From the NCBI RefSeq assembly GCF_030272615.1, contig NC_081409.1, positions 654,690,468-654,754,467 on the forward strand: a DNA stretch of 64,000 bases. Reading direction: 5' to 3'. Shown in pieces: positions 11,675 through 24,300 of the stretch. A program made the translations under genes and the position numbers. How positions within the stretch are numbered: the first letter of the stretch is position 1; each line of letters begins with the position of its first letter. Under the pieces are notes generated by a model, which was given only the letters and a program-made list of their open reading frames with translations, did no database searches and was not told where the DNA came from. The stretch is from Cryptomeria japonica. Taxonomy: Eukaryota; Streptophyta; Pinopsida; Cupressales; Cupressaceae.

Positions 11675-11812
11675 TGTTAGAAATGTATGTTTGGTTGTCA
11701 TTAATTTCAAACCCAGTGATCTAGATTGGTCTAGATGTTACAAGGCAATGTGTAGAGTGATAGAAATGTAGAATAGTGGAATATAGGTATATATGTATGT
11801 CGGGTAGTTTTT
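11675..11812 (+). repeat. Start of a Copia 3' LTR, truncated
   Basis: TGTTAGAAATGTATG follows a purine-rich ACAGAT and matches the opening style of the element A LTR (TGTTGGCA, later GTGATTGTCATT against GGTTGTCATT). It stops where the LINE 3' end begins, so the LINE inserted here or recombined here. Confidence 0.55.
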
Positions 11813-12040
11813 TATTAAGGCAAAAATAGGTTGAAGGGACTCGAAAACCTTTACATAATAAAAGCTCCATGAAGTCTCAACCAATAGTTAAGCCAACAAA
11901 GAACACAACAACAAAAAAGCCCCATAGTAAAGATAAACCACAAAATAAAAAATGGGGCACAGACCAGAGAAAGAAAAATGAAAACACAAAACACAGGAAA
12001 TCCAACAGAAGACCAACATAGAAGTATCCAAGAGCCAACC

Positions 12041-13637
12041 CTAATCCAGCAGTTTCATGGTATGTTTCATCTCTTTCTCAATCTCAGTCATAGTATTAGT
12101 AATCTTCTTAAGCTTCTGAAAATCAAGAGGAGGTCCAAATGCCTTCCTCTTCAATGTACCTCTGGTCCTTTTGCTAGGTCCCGAAGAAGTGTCCTATTTA
12201 GCATTAGCTTCCACATCCACCACATTCTTCAACTAAAATTATTCTTCAAAGCTACTAACCATAATTTTAAATCTTTCCACTATGGAACCAAGCACCCCAC
12301 GACTAGTCTTAACAACAGTCTGGATGGATTCCTTTATTTTAGCATTTTCATTTTCTAGAGCTTCCATCTTGGCTTCATAGCCTCTTTTGAAATTGTTAAA
12401 GGACTCTGTTATGGTTTTGAGGAATTCGATGAAAGAGGAAATCTCCTTCTTAGACTAGGGGGATAGCTCATCCAACACCTACCCTTTATCCATCTGTTGA
12501 ACCTTATCTTTAACAATTTCCAAGTTGTTTCTATCAGCTCTTTATTTGAGCTGAATCTCCTTTATTTCATGGAAAACCCTTTTGAATATTTTAAAAGTAT
12601 CCATAGATCCATCTCTAGAAAGAGAAAGAACATCAGTAACAAAATCCTTCTCAGAGCATAGCAATTGTGAATTAGGTTCAAGAGAGGTCGGGAAGGGTTG
12701 TCTTTTCTCAAGGTTTTGAGTAGGACGAGACTAGCTAGAAGTAGAGGGAGAAGGGATATTACCCTAGATACATGGATTATCAGCTGAATAAACAATATTA
12801 GAAAAGGGAGGGGTGAATGAGGTACGAGGGTTTTTAGTTTTAGGGATTTTACTAGCAAAAACTTTCCCTTTATTTTTAGCTGAAGAGGGAATAAATTCCT
12901 CATCCTTAGATTCAATATTGAAATCATGCTCCAAAGACAGAGAGTCCTTTATCTCAAAGTTGACCTTATGGATGGAGGTATTTAAAAGTGTCATATATTT
13001 CACATGATCATAAATAAGATGGATGAGGTGTTCATGCAAAACAATTTTTTTTTATAGGATCCTTTATATGATAAGAAATGCTTGTAGTTAGGGATTTCAC
13101 AAGAAAAAAGGGAAAAGAAACTTTGACCTTATGTTGGAAATGGTTAAGAGTGAAATGGTAGGAAAAGGAATGGGTATACCTCCCATCAAGAGTCATATAC
13201 TCCTTGATCACCTTCAGAACAACTCTCCAAATGGACTTTATCTTCGAAGTATTGTAACTAGTTGTTCCATCTCTCAGTAAATTTTTCTTCTCCATCTCCT
13301 TCTTAGGGAAGAGTTTAAGTGCCTCCTCAAAAAATTTCCTATCTTTATAAAATTTATCTCCTTCTATAGAAAGACCAGTAACCTCAGCAATGAGGTCCTC
13401 ATTAACAACAATGTCTCTACCAAATAGTTTGACAAAGCCCTTATTGTATTTTTTTATGAAGTCCTTAGTCACCCTGGCTTTTACCCCCTGTAGCTTCTCA
13501 ATGTAGATGGTAAAGCCACCTTTCTCTAGGATCCTCCAAATAATTTGATTTTTTCTCAAAACACTACAATTCATGGGCTCCACCTTCTTCAAATCTTCCC
13601 CCATTTTACCACACCTATATCCCACAACAGTCTTCAA
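12041..13637 (-). pseudogene. Possible third ORF of the LINE (unknown, PMD-like motif, coiled-coil tail)
   Basis: Starts at ATG 13637 about 200 bases after the LINE ORF2 stop and runs 201 codons, then shifts frame at a run of nine T (13045-13053) and continues with some stops to 12041, about 530 codons in all. The N-terminal domain has DIVVNEDLIAEVTGLSIEGD near residue 75, resembling the accessory ORF of element A. The C-terminal part is charged and predicted coiled coil. No poly-A tract separates it from ORF2, and the LINE-like tail comes after it, so it may be a genuine LINE ORF3. Alternatively it is a fragment of another retroelement fused to the LINE. I cannot name a function. Confidence 0.55.
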
Positions 13638-13836
13638 GTTATCTGTGCACTACAAATCTTTGAGTAGTAATAGGAAATATGTTTTGATCTCAAATTCACC
13701 TAGAAAATGTGCAAGAAGAAGGCACTAGAATAGCAATAAATTCTAAATTCTCAGGATATGTCCTTTGCACACCATAGACCATTACTTCTAATAATAAAAA
13801 AACTTTCAAACAATTTATTAATCATTTTTATCATCA

Positions 13837-16541
13837 TTATAATTTAGCTTCATAGCTAGTGGGGTTATCCTGCCATATGAACCCCCTCACATCGTCATTC
13901 AATTTGTCCCCTTTTCTCCACCTTAACTTTTCATTGGCCTTAATACCTAGGTTGGCAAAATAGTCTATAACCTTATTGTTTTCTTTATAAGTGTGAGATA
14001 CATAATTCTATTCAAAGGATTGAATAATTGAAAGTGAAAGATTTATCCAATTTGTTATGTTCCAAGAGGGACTTGAGACTTTTTTAAGGAAATATATAAT
14101 ATTTTTTGAATCCCCTTCACTCGAAACCTTAGAATAGTTCATTCGTTTAGCATTCAGGAGTGCCACAATCGAGATAAAAATTCTATTACTATCCCTTATC
14201 ATTCCCCCACACCCAACAAGACCTAGATTACCCTTCGCCACCCCATCAAAATTAATTTTGAACCAGCCCATAGGAGGACCAAGCCAAATAGTCCCAACAT
14301 GGGGTTTTCTTTTCAGCTTAAAAACTATAGAGATATCCAATTGAATTTGCCACACCTTAGCCATCCCATAATCATAATTTGAGGAACTTTGAGTCTCTTG
14401 TCTAAGATTGGCACCATTGAGACAATTAAATTTTTTCTTAATAGCCCTCTAACTTTTTTGAAAGACAATCTCAGCAAATAAGGTCGTATCTCTAAAGATT
14501 CCATTATTCATCTCTTTTCATATATCCCAAACAAGATGAAGAAGAGAGTAGGACCATAATATTTTGATAACTTGATTGTTAATAGGATACCTCCATTGGT
14601 TGAAAAGATTTGGCATAGAAGAGGGTAAGACCTAGCTGAAATCCCAAAATTGTAGCATTCTTCCCTAGATTTCCTAAGAAAAGGGTCACATAATGAAGAG
14701 GCAGAGAATAGATTCTGCTTCAACCACACAAAAAATACAAATGTTTGGCAATTTAAATCCTCCCATACGTAAATTATCTGTGGTCAGAATTTTGTTTTGG
14801 AGGAGAATCCAAAAAAAAATTTGACCTTTGGAATAAGACTTTTGATCCAAGCTTTAGCCCAAATAGGACTATAAGGATTTTGATCCTGAAACATCATAGC
14901 AAAAGAAGAAGAAATCAAATACTTACAAGAAGGGTCAACCTTCCACACCATCATATCCTCTTATCGAACAACAAAGATTGAATTAAGAAGAATTTGTAAA
15001 GGGAGAAGCTTTAGACCAACCCGAAGCAAATTGACCCAGCTACCATTCCTCCAGTAGTCTTCAACCAGATGACCAAATCTTCTAATGCATTCATCCCTAA
15101 AGGGATTGAATGAGGAATTAAGGACTAGAGGCTCTTTACCAATCCAATTATCCTCTGAGAACAGGATGCTCAACCCATTACCCAATTTCCAACCAACACC
15201 TTTTGCAACAAAACTTCTAGATTTAATAATATTGTTCCAAAGGTAGGATCTTCAAGGTAAACATTTAGAGGTTATGAATAATTTAAATGAGGTCATTTTT
15301 CTTAAGTATTTATTCTGTAATATTGATTTCCATTCCATTCTCTTTGAGTAAATTCTCCATACTTGCTTCACCAAAAACACCTCATTAAAAGATCTTATAT
15401 CCCTCAAACCAAGCCCACCTAGCTTCTTAGGTTTACACACCTCATTCCAACCAATCAGAAAAATTATCTTCTTTTCCTCGACTCGAGACCACAAGAATAT
15501 GTTCTAAATACTATCAATGGTGTTTGCAAATTTAGTAGGAATTCTAAAAAGTCTTAGGGCATAAACTGGAAGGTTTGGCAAGGTAGCTTTCAACAATTGA
15601 ATTTTTCTAGCCATACTAAGAATGGCACTTTCCAACCATCAAGTATTTTATTGAATCTCTCCACCAAGGAAACCCAGAAAGAGTTTGGTAGTGAGGATCC
15701 CAAAGGGAGCCCAAAATAAGTGGAATGAAAGTCACCAATAAAACAGCCCAATAAATTTTCAATTTTATTTTGCCTTTCAATAGAAGTGTTGAGAGAAAAG
15801 AGAGAACATTTACCTCTATTAATAAACTGTCCTAAATAATCTTCATAGGTAACAAGGACTTTTTTTAAGGTTTTAGCCTCTCCAATAACAAAAGTTCCCA
15901 TCAGAATGGTATCATGAAAAAATTGTTGATGAGAGAAAATAGTAGAGTCAAAGGAAGGATAGAGGCCCTTTAGGCTTCCCTCTCCAACCATCTTCTCAAG
16001 ATACCTTCCAATAATTTCCACCATAATAATGAAAAGGATAGTGGAGATTGAATCCCCCTATCTAATTCCCCTAGAGGACCTAAAGAAATGAGAAGGCGAC
16101 CCATTGAAAAAAATAGAGGTTTTGGTTGTAGAAATACACTTTCATATAAGCTCCCTTACCTTCTTTCCAAATCCAAAAGCCTCCAAAATCTTAAGAAGAA
16201 AATACCAATCCATCCTATCATAGGCCTTTGATGAATCCAACTTAAGAAGAAATCCATGTCTCTTAGACTCAACAAGAGAATGAATATTCATGCACTATAA
16301 CTATCGAGTCTAGGATTTGTCTCCCTAGGATAAATCTAGTCTACTGAGAATAAATGACAAGAGGAAGCATAGTCAGCAATCTAGATGTGAGCACTTTGGA
16401 TATGATCTTGTAAAAAGAGTTACAAAGACAATGGGCTGAAAGCATTAAAAAAATTAGCTCTAGGCCTTTTTAGGATAAGACCAATGAAAGTCAAATTAAT
16501 TTCTTTAAGTATCCTTCTAGATCGAAAAAAATCCTTCACTG
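13837..16541 (-). pseudogene. LINE ORF2, 3' part: RT, zf-RVT and RNase H
   Basis: Broken by many stops and shifts. Landmarks in order along the minus strand: the RT continuation KDFFRSRRILKEIN right after the insertion point, LDSSKAYDRMDW (about 16240), the RT active-site region HQQFFHDTILMG (about 15910, where plant LINEs have F-A-D-D, so the first catalytic Asp is lost), YFGLPLGSS (about 15710), GGLGLRDIRSFNE (about 15410), the zf-RVT region (about 14960-14510), and the RNase H opening FKINFDGVAKGN (about 14250) with a tail VIDYFANLGIKAN ending at 13837. Full LINE ORF2 proteins of plants are about 1,300 residues; both parts together give about 1,370 codons. The protein of an intact copy nicks target DNA and reverse-transcribes its RNA in place. 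Confidence 0.85.
16537..16541 (+). repeat. Target-site duplication CACTG, left copy
   Basis: CACTG lies just left of the element D terminus (TGTTGTTCTC). The same five bases lie just right of the other terminus at 35812-35816. Confidence 0.9.
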
Positions 16542-17342
16542 TGTTGTTCTCAATTTTTGATTGCTTTGTTTTCTCTATAAGAATTTCTAGCTTCTGTTGC
16601 ATATGGCAAGAACAAAAAGGAAAAAAAAATATAAGACAACAATTAAAAAGGTTTAGACATAAACCTTCTACGACTTCAAGCTTCCACTTAGCTTAGACGG
16701 GTATACCTTTGTGATCACTCTTTCAAAAATGCAATTGAAGACTTACAAAAGACCAGTGTCAACTTCTGCAAACCCTATCATTTTAAACACAACTAAACAT
16801 AAAAGAAAGACTCATATTTATTTTCATTGATCATCAAGAAGGTCATGAACTTCAACACGCTATACCAGTGCCTTATTCGGGCTTTAGAGTCATTCAGAAT
16901 TGGATAAGAACTGATAGAAGAAACTTACATACACGTCATTACATTCATTTAACTAAATATATATATGCCTGACATATATAAACTCTTACCATATGCTAAA
17001 CCCAACCATCAAATTCAACTAGAATCACTGATTACCAACAAAAAGGGTTTAAGTATATTTAATTTCCCTCCTTGAGGGAATAACCTAAAACATTCTTGTA
17101 AATTGCTTTGCAAATCATTCAATTAAAAAATCCTAGATCATCTAATCAAAATGGTAACCAATCATGCAGACATGAAGACAACAGTAATCAAGACTCAAAA
17201 TGTTCTGGTCTATATATTAATATTCTCCATCAAATTCTATATAACTTAGAATGATTTTCCAAAAAGCTAGAAAAACCTAAATACATTTTGCTAGAGATTT
17301 CTTACAGAATTCTTGTGATGATGTTCTAAGTAGTCTTGGTAA

Positions 17343-17352
17343 CCATTTATAG
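17343..17352 (-). promoter_or_regulatory. Element D LTR TATA box (3' LTR)
   Basis: CTATAAATGG on the minus strand; the 5' LTR has CTATAAGTGG at about 30660-30669. It lies downstream of the U3 ORF and about 800 bases before the LTR end. Confidence 0.55.
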
Positions 17353-17593
17353 AGATATGGATGCGACAAGCTTTGGACTTCCCTAGAAATATTTTTGTTC
17401 TAACCATAATTCCCCCTCAAAAGGGGTTACATTTCTTACTAAAGAAAATAGGAGCAAAACCAATTAGTTAACGAGCTAGAGAAAGGGCAAAAGACTTCTC
17501 AATATTCACAAGTCGAGTACCAGGTGTCCCTAATTCTTCAAAAATCTGAAACCCCAAAATAATATGATACAAGAGCTAACCACTACCAATTTC

Positions 17594-20500
17594 CTAAGGG
17601 TTGTCACATGCTGCAGTGTCGGTTGACTCTTCCTGAGCCTCTGCTTCTTGCATCACATATTTATCTTCCCATTCTTTGAATATGTCATCATTAGGCCAGG
17701 AAAAGTTAAAAATTTCCTTCTCCAACTTATTTAATCTTTTCCATGTATTCCTTAACTGCTTAACTTCCACTTCCAAAAACCCAAAATGTGACTTTATTTT
17801 TTCAATCTCCTCAATAGTTTGAATGAAGAAAGGGGTATTATCTAAATTTATGATATCATTTATTCATTGTGACAATTTATGGCCTAACTCACCAAGCCAT
17901 TCCTCTTTGTCTTTCAGTTTGTCATTATTAACAAAACCTCCAGGGATCAGTTCAAGCTTTTGACCTGCATATTCTTTTCTATATAAGTTTGCCTTTCTTT
18001 CTATATGAACCCTCTCTTCTACTAACCTGGACATATTTTTTACTAGCTCATAAGTGGCTTTAATAGTGGCATCAACATTTGCCTCCTCTTAAGATAAGTA
18101 TATGAGCTTTAAATCAATTTCCCTAGCAATCTATTTATCCAAAATTGGCTCGAAAATAGCCTCATCTTCTTTCAATGAATTCAAAAGGTTCATAATTTTG
18201 TTCATATTTATATACACAATTGAAGCCCCAACTGTATCAGCAAATTTCAAAATTGTTCCCCTAATCTTCTCCTCATATTTACTTGCAAAAATGGCCTGAG
18301 CTTGCTTCAATCTTTCCATCTCATCTTGGATACTTTCAGCAGATTGAAAACCAGGAATCTCAGGAGGAGGAAATTCAATAATTGGGCTACTATGAGGAGG
18401 TCTCACCAGAGAAAAGGCAATCATCAAATTAGAGGGTTCACCTTTTTGTTGTTGTCCTACCATCTAGCTCTTCAAGTTGGCAATTGTGCTATGCTTATGA
18501 GCTATCTCAAGTTTAGCTTCATTATAGGCTTTTAGGACTACTTCTAACTTCACCTGGAGATCAACTTTCTCCTTGGCTTCTTTCTCAGCCACTGCCATAC
18601 TAAATTTTTTAGATTCTAAAGTTGTATCGGCAGCCTCTATCACCCCTGTGTCCTCCACTCTCTTGACAATCATGCCTCCTGAATAACTAGATTTAGAGGA
18701 GTCATCTCTCTTTTTTCTTTCTTTTCTTTGTAATGACCACATAACTAAGGCCGCACGGTCATTGTTGTAAGTTACTCCTTCCAGAGGCTTAGTCTCTTTT
18801 CTAACTACATCAAGAATCAATGCATCAGCTATATCCCACTCAGGGAGAATCAAAACTCCAGCTTCTGCAATCATTTTCCTTCCCTGTGCAAGGGTAATTG
18901 CCTCAAACTCTACTAACATCTCCTTCTTTACTTCTGCCTCAACAATAGATGTATCCTTTTGGGGATGTTCAACCTTCCCCTTCTCACATCTCTCCTTGAA
19001 TTTATCTATATTCTTTCTCCAAACAAACTGTAAAAATTCTCCTTTTTTAACAAAATTGTTGTCTGCCAAAAATTCCTCACTAGCCTACTTAATGACAGGG
19101 TCTAGTTCCTTACCTATAAACTCTTCAACAGTCAAGTCCATTTTGGCACTTGTTGGCTCTTCTAGCATTCCTTCTTGTAGCTCTCCATATGTGCAGGCAA
19201 TTTCTCCAAGACTCCCTAACTGCAACAACTTCTCAGCTACTGCATGCTCATCTCCTATGTGTATTGGGGATTTGGAAGGAGAATATAAGGGCTGATTTGT
19301 CTGCACTTCTTTCCCTACCCTTTGCCTTTTTGGATAGTCTTGGATATTAGTGACATCTTCCAGTGGCCTTTTTGCTTTTGTAGTGGAGGGCTCATCCCTT
19401 TTGGACATTACTATATTATACCCTGATTTTTTGTACATCACATATTCACCAAGAGGAACCACCTTGGCATAAGCAGGCTTAGCTAAAACAAGTTTAGCTT
19501 TCTTGGGATCAGCTCCTATTACAACCTCCCTTTTCTCTTTTAAAGTCTACATTTGATCCTCAAAGTAGACCACTAAAAACTTAATATTTTCTTCAAAAGG
19601 ATTAAAACTAGCCAAAGGGTCATAGTTTCTATGAAAATGTTGAATGAAATCTAAAGTTTTCTTGAATACTATCCATTTATCCATTGTCACTTCATGTTCA
19701 TCTAGATTAAATTCATTCCTTATTAGGTCTTCAGGGAAATGAAACCGATGAGCTTTATCCCCACATCTAACTTTCTTCCTAAACATACAATTGAAGAAAT
19801 CCTCTGGATTAGCAAACCTAGCAACTGCAGTGGGTAACCTATATGGCTGAAGAAATTTGTGAAAATGTACCCAGCCACCCTTGGTGATTACAAACTGATG
19901 TGCCACTATGACTGCTAGGAAGATGGTCCCCCTTCCTTTGTTTGACAACTCTGCTTCCTGTATGTCTCCAATTTTCCTCAAGATCTCAGCTATGCCTACC
20001 TTCAAAGGGACCTGCTAGGGGAGCAAGTATGGAGTTCCCCTAAAACCATACACTCTGAAAATAATAGAAACAGGGTACAAAATTATATCCCCCAGTTATA
20101 CACAATTTCAATACCTTCAACAAACTCTTTTGTTCTAATTAATTGCAAGAGATCCTTAGGAATCCTACGGTTTTCTTGACATAGAAGGATTCTGAGCCTG
20201 GATGCAAAGTATCTATCAAATTTAAAATAACTTGCATCCTCTCTGTCCCAAGACAAAATGGTACTCCATAACTGAACAAGTATTTCCTCTCCCTCTTTTT
20301 CCTTTAACAATTCCATCTCAGGTGCAAAATATTCAACACCTTTAAATAAGAACATGTGCATAAGTAGGGAATGCCATCCAAAATGTCTATCTACTTTAGC
20401 ATTTTTTATTCCAATTAGGCCTTGATGAATGGCATTAGTAAGGTAGGGTGCAAAATCAAAGGTCACTGCCAGAGATGGATTCAAAATTTGTGCCATCATA

Positions 20501-21190
20501 AGCATGTACTAGGTTGGCATGGTGCTTTCTACATCTTCCCCAAGAATCTAAAATAAAAGACCATTATATTCCCTTAGCCCTCAAAGTAAATAAATTCATA
20601 GGGAGATGCTCCATTGTGCTTGGGCCTACTAATGTCAATCCTCCTATTTTTGCAAAGAATTCTTTCAATGGCCCACTCCTAAGATGGTCCTTCTATGCAT
20701 CATAGGCCTTCTTAAGCATGTCAAAATCAATAGGCTCCAAATAGTTTGAGGCCTCACTTAGCCGAAAAAAATTCCTAAATTAGTCATCATTGATTTCAAT
20801 TAAAACTCCTCCATTTATATTTCTCACAGTTTTAGTGATGGGGTCATAGTTTTTGACAATTTTAGTCAGCAGGTCAGTATCAATGAATACTCCGGGCACC
20901 ACAAATTTTCCAACATCTAACTCCCATATACTGTTCATTGGGGCAGGTGAGTTTCACTAACTAAATCCTACTCTGAATAGTCCTAAACCTACCATGCCTA
21001 TCTGAGCATCCGTCAACCAATAGCCTTTATCATATATCTCGTCACCAATTTTCAGACAGGGAGATTTAGGCACAAGTCCTTTTATTTTGGCTACACTATT
21101 GGTGGATTCAACCAATTGCTCCAACAAATCATCACAGATAGCTTGTTCTTGGTAATCCACTTTTCCTCTGTGTTCCTTTCACGGTGCCAT
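17594..21190 (-). pseudogene. U3-encoded accessory ORF of element D, 3' LTR copy
   Basis: From ATG at 21190 the frame continues to about 20957, slips for 20505-20083, then stays in one frame from 20005 to 17594, interrupted by single stops at 19547, 19085, 18464 and 18131. About 1,200 codons. Stops at codon 4 and at 19547 are shared with the other LTR; those at 19085, 18464 and 18131 are private (CAG or TGG in the other copy). The N-terminal half looks globular, with WLTDAQIGMVGLGLFRVG near residue 55. From about 19500 onward it is charged, and from 19070 to 17594 it is mostly predicted coiled coil. No retroviral domain is present. The ORF lies upstream of the TATA box, so in the genomic RNA it would be read only near the 3' end, in the place where some vertebrate retroviruses keep a U3 gene. 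Function unknown. Confidence 0.7.
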
Positions 21191-21534
21191 CTTAAAAACT
21201 ATCCCTACCACAATCACTATATTTGTGATAATTCCTTATAAATTTTGAGCACCACAAGAGAAGGAGATACAAAGAAAATTCACATAAAAACTTACTTGTA
21301 GCTTGAGAGAACTCAAACATCGCACCTATTTTTCACAAAATTTCTTCGAATGCCCTTTTTTTATGTTGAATTTTAAACATTGTCCTATCAATGAGTCTTA
21401 ACAATAACTGAGCACTGATTACCAATTCATAAAGCCACACACTTCTGTAGTTAAACCTTTTGATATTTCAAAAATTTGGCTCCAACAGCCCAAAAGGGCG
21501 CCCTCTACACATTTCTCCTTTGGTCGCCAACCCG

Positions 21535-22185
21535 CAATGGTTTAAGTTTAGATGTATTTCCACTATGGTACAATGACCACCATCGGATCTTGCCAAACCA
21601 ACACACTCGTTAACAATAGCAGCTTCCTTGGTGGGCCCATCTATTGGTCACTTATCCACCCTTTGTCGCTATATCGCAATGGTTATCAGTCGAGCACCTT
21701 TTCTTTGCGGCATAGCAACCATTGTCGATCTTTTCTTATCTTACCAGATCTTTAACATGCCTCGGCCTTTCCATTCTCATGGGCCCCATCGATTGTCACC
21801 ATTTCACAATGAATATCCATCATGTTGCTTTTTGTTGTTGTATAGTGATGGTCGTGAGATCTCATCAAAACTCCTTGACCTTTATGATTCATTATCACTT
21901 AACCACTATCATTTTACTGTTCATCGTAACTGCTCACCTTGACCATTGGCCTTAACCACTATCACTAATGGTTTGTCACCATGTCACAATGAATATCCAT
22001 CATGCAGCTTTTTGTTGTGGTATAGCAATAGTCATTCGATCTTCTCAAAACTACTCTCCCGTTAACTCGCCTGAGCTTCTCTCTTGCCGAGCCCCACCAC
22101 TTGGTCACCAAGTCGCAATTGTTAACTGTCGATCATTTTGGCATTGCGGTATAGCAATAGTCATGAGATCAAATAGGAACTTACC
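21535..22185 (-). repeat. Degenerate repeats in element D U3 (3' LTR)
   Basis: About five imperfect copies of a roughly 100-190 bp unit recognised by words such as TGTCGCAATGGTTAT and GGTATAGCAATAGTCATGAG in plus-strand reading. The same array is at about 34850-35460 in the 5' LTR. Position in U3 suggests an enhancer-like role; not demonstrated. Confidence 0.6.
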
Positions 22186-22528
22186 CGAACTTTAAGGACC
22201 TGACACATACATAAACCAAAACATAGGACTTAGGAAAATACATGAAATATTTCAAGATTAATAGAACCTGCCTAAGCCTAGAACACAAAGCGACCCCTTT
22301 TTGACAATAGGATGACTCTTCCACTTAAGTGGAAAAAGCAACGGGCTGAAATAAAAGATTTGGAGGTAAAGCAACACAAAGGTTTATGTTTTGAAAGATT
22401 TTGAAATTTAATATAAAACCCTAAACCCTTTTGGCCATGGACTCACAGACAAGGACCAAAATCTGAATTTTTGACAGATTTTCAAAATAAAAGGCAAGAC
22501 TTCCAATAAATTTAAAATAGTGATAATA

Positions 22529-22549
22529 GGGGCTCTGACTAGGGATGGT
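22529..22549 (-). other. Inverted primer-site-like segment abutting the element D 3' LTR
   Basis: Plus-strand GGGGCTCTGACTAGGGATGG touches the LTR where a polypurine tract would be expected. It is close to the tRNA-Arg primer site of this element read in the opposite orientation. A near-identical segment occurs at 62325-62344. No G/A-rich tract is seen here. Confidence 0.55.
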
Positions 22550-22669
22550 TGGATGCAAGACCAACACAAGAATTCAGAAACTTTGGAAAGTAGACCAAAA
22601 CAAAAACCCAAAAGAATAGAAAGCAAACCTAATATATACAACACCTAAAACTACTATGCATGGACAAGT

Positions 22670-23777
22670 CAAGAGAAGCAATACTTCAGAAATTGTCCAT
22701 GCACTGGAAATTCCTATACTTCACCATTCATTCTCTTCAAGAAATATGAATCCTTTCCATTAACATCCACAACAAAATAAGGCCTATCCATAGTGATTCA
22801 AATTTTTTGTGCTCACCCTTGTCTTGTCCTTTAGCATTCCATTGAAGGACCATATCATCAACTTGGAACTTCCTATTTGTAGTTCTTTTATCAAACAGAT
22901 ACTTTGATTGCAGTTGGATTTTTTAATTCCTCTTATGAGCTATAGCTCTCATTTCTTCGAACTCTACCATCTTAACCATTCTATCCTCCATAGGTTCTGA
23001 TAACTCCAACTCTTCAGCTTGAAAAATCTTATACATAGGGAGGAAATTGTTTATGGGTACCCTAGTCTATGTCCCATAGACCAATTCAAATGGAGATACA
23101 CCAATAGCCTTCTTCACAATAATCCTATCTACCCACAAAGCCAAATTAAGCTTTTGATCCCAAGATCTTTTATTTTTCTCAAGAATCATTTTAATAATAT
23201 TCAGGAGACTCTTGTTACTGGATTATGCTTGGCCATTGCCTTGTGGGTGACATGGTGAGGAATATGACATAGTGATTCCATAACTTGCACAAAATTTTGT
23301 GAATTCCTCTCACCTAAAACACATGGCATTATCCATTATTATTTGTATAGGCACTCCAAATCTTGTTATTACATTATCCATTAAAAACTCAATAATAATC
23401 TTACTAGTTGCCCTTTTAGTAGGTATGGCCTCAATCCACTTTGTGAAGTAATCTGTAGCCACCATGATCCATCTGTGACCTCCACCTCATTTTTTAGCTA
23501 TCTCTGTAATAAAGTCAATGCCCCATTGGATAAAAGGGGCTTCCACTGTTAAAAGGTTAAGAGGTAAAGTTCCTTCATATTTCAATTTAGAGGAAAAATT
23601 ATGGCAAGGATCACATCTCTGAACATATTTATGGGCATCCTTGAACAAAGTAGGCCAATAGTATCCTACCCTAATTACTTTTCCAGCAGTGGTCTTGGCT
23701 AAATAGTGACCTCCACACACTCCATTGTGCATCTCTATTAGCATTCTATTAGCTTGGGAATCATCTAGGCACATCAA
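22670..23777 (-). pseudogene. int: Element D integrase, broken
   Basis: Begins with the HHCC zinc finger (HNGVCGGH and CDPCHNF, residues 15-60 of the uninterrupted part). The core follows with WGIDFI carrying the first Asp, then IIMDNAM with the second Asp near 23330, and HPQGNGQA near 23240, where the codon for the catalytic Glu has become a stop (TAA). The C-terminal region with QWNAKGQDKG near 22840 and the end KYCFS at 22670 completes the protein. Other stops are scattered. An intact version would insert the DNA copy into chromosomes; this one cannot. The stretch 22550-22669 is 3' untranslated sequence. Confidence 0.85.
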
Positions 23778-23795
23778 TAATGCTCCATCTCTATT

Positions 23796-24300
23796 TCACC
23801 AATATAAGTCTCCTTGAATAAACACATATTTTTGAGACTTCAATTTCAATGTCCTTTTCTGATTTTGAGTCATTTCTTTTGGATAAGTTACATCCCTTAG
23901 AAAGTGCACTACTTCTGAATACCAAGGTTGAAGCTCAATACTAGTGACCAAGACTTCCTCAATTTCAACATTATTAACATCAATAGTAACCAGATTTGAC
24001 TCAGCCATCAATTTAGCAAGGCCTATTCCTCTTACCAGTTTGGTGATCTTGATCTCTAAGTCAAAATCTTGTATTCTAGTTATCCACTTGCACCTTTTAC
24101 CAGTGATCTTAGACTGAGACATAATATCCTTGATAGTTGCATGTGGAACATAAGAAATTATTCTTGCATTCACAAGATAAGGCCTAAATGCTTTAACAAC
24201 TTTGACTAAAGCATATGCCTGCTTCTCCATAATTTCACATTTCAACTTAGCAGCCTGTAAATATTTTCTATAAAAGGAAATTGGATGTTCATACCCCTCA
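23796..24300 (-). pseudogene. Element D RNase H (Gypsy type), degraded
   Basis: Frame 24245-23796 contains the C-terminal half of a Ty3-type RNase H (EKQAYALVKVVKAFRPYLV near the start, then the connection ITRIQDFDLEI) and the linker to integrase. The upstream part (the usual FYVASH and QL motifs) is interrupted by stops around 24250-24330. This is the domain that follows RT in all Gypsy elements and is distinct from the additional RNase H at 25740-26130. Confidence 0.75.

Larger units (their letters stand above)
11813..16541 (-). mobile_element. L1-type LINE, 3' part (RT fingers/palm to tail)
   Basis: Minus-strand LINE interrupted at 16541 by element D and resumed at 35812. This part holds the RT core, the C-terminal zf-RVT region, RNase H, a further ORF and a 3' end ending AATAAAAAACT (minus strand, 11812-11822) in a sequence typical of plant LINE tails (GCCTTAATAAAAAA). 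Without element D the LINE would be about 6.9 kb. Confidence 0.85.
16542..22528 (-). repeat. Element D 3' LTR, about 5,987 bp
   Basis: Collinear with 29858-35811. Along the minus strand: U3 start with TTTTATATTAAA (about 22410), degenerate U3 repeats (21535-22185), a long broken ORF (21190 to 17594), a TATA box CTATAAATGG (about 17343-17352) and roughly 800 bases of R/U5 ending at 16542. Confidence 0.9.

Noticed and set aside
22529-22549. Primer site of a plus-strand element starting here
   Set aside because: No plus-strand gag-pol follows; the minus-strand integrase ends just before it and the LTR assignment is fixed by the CACTG duplication.
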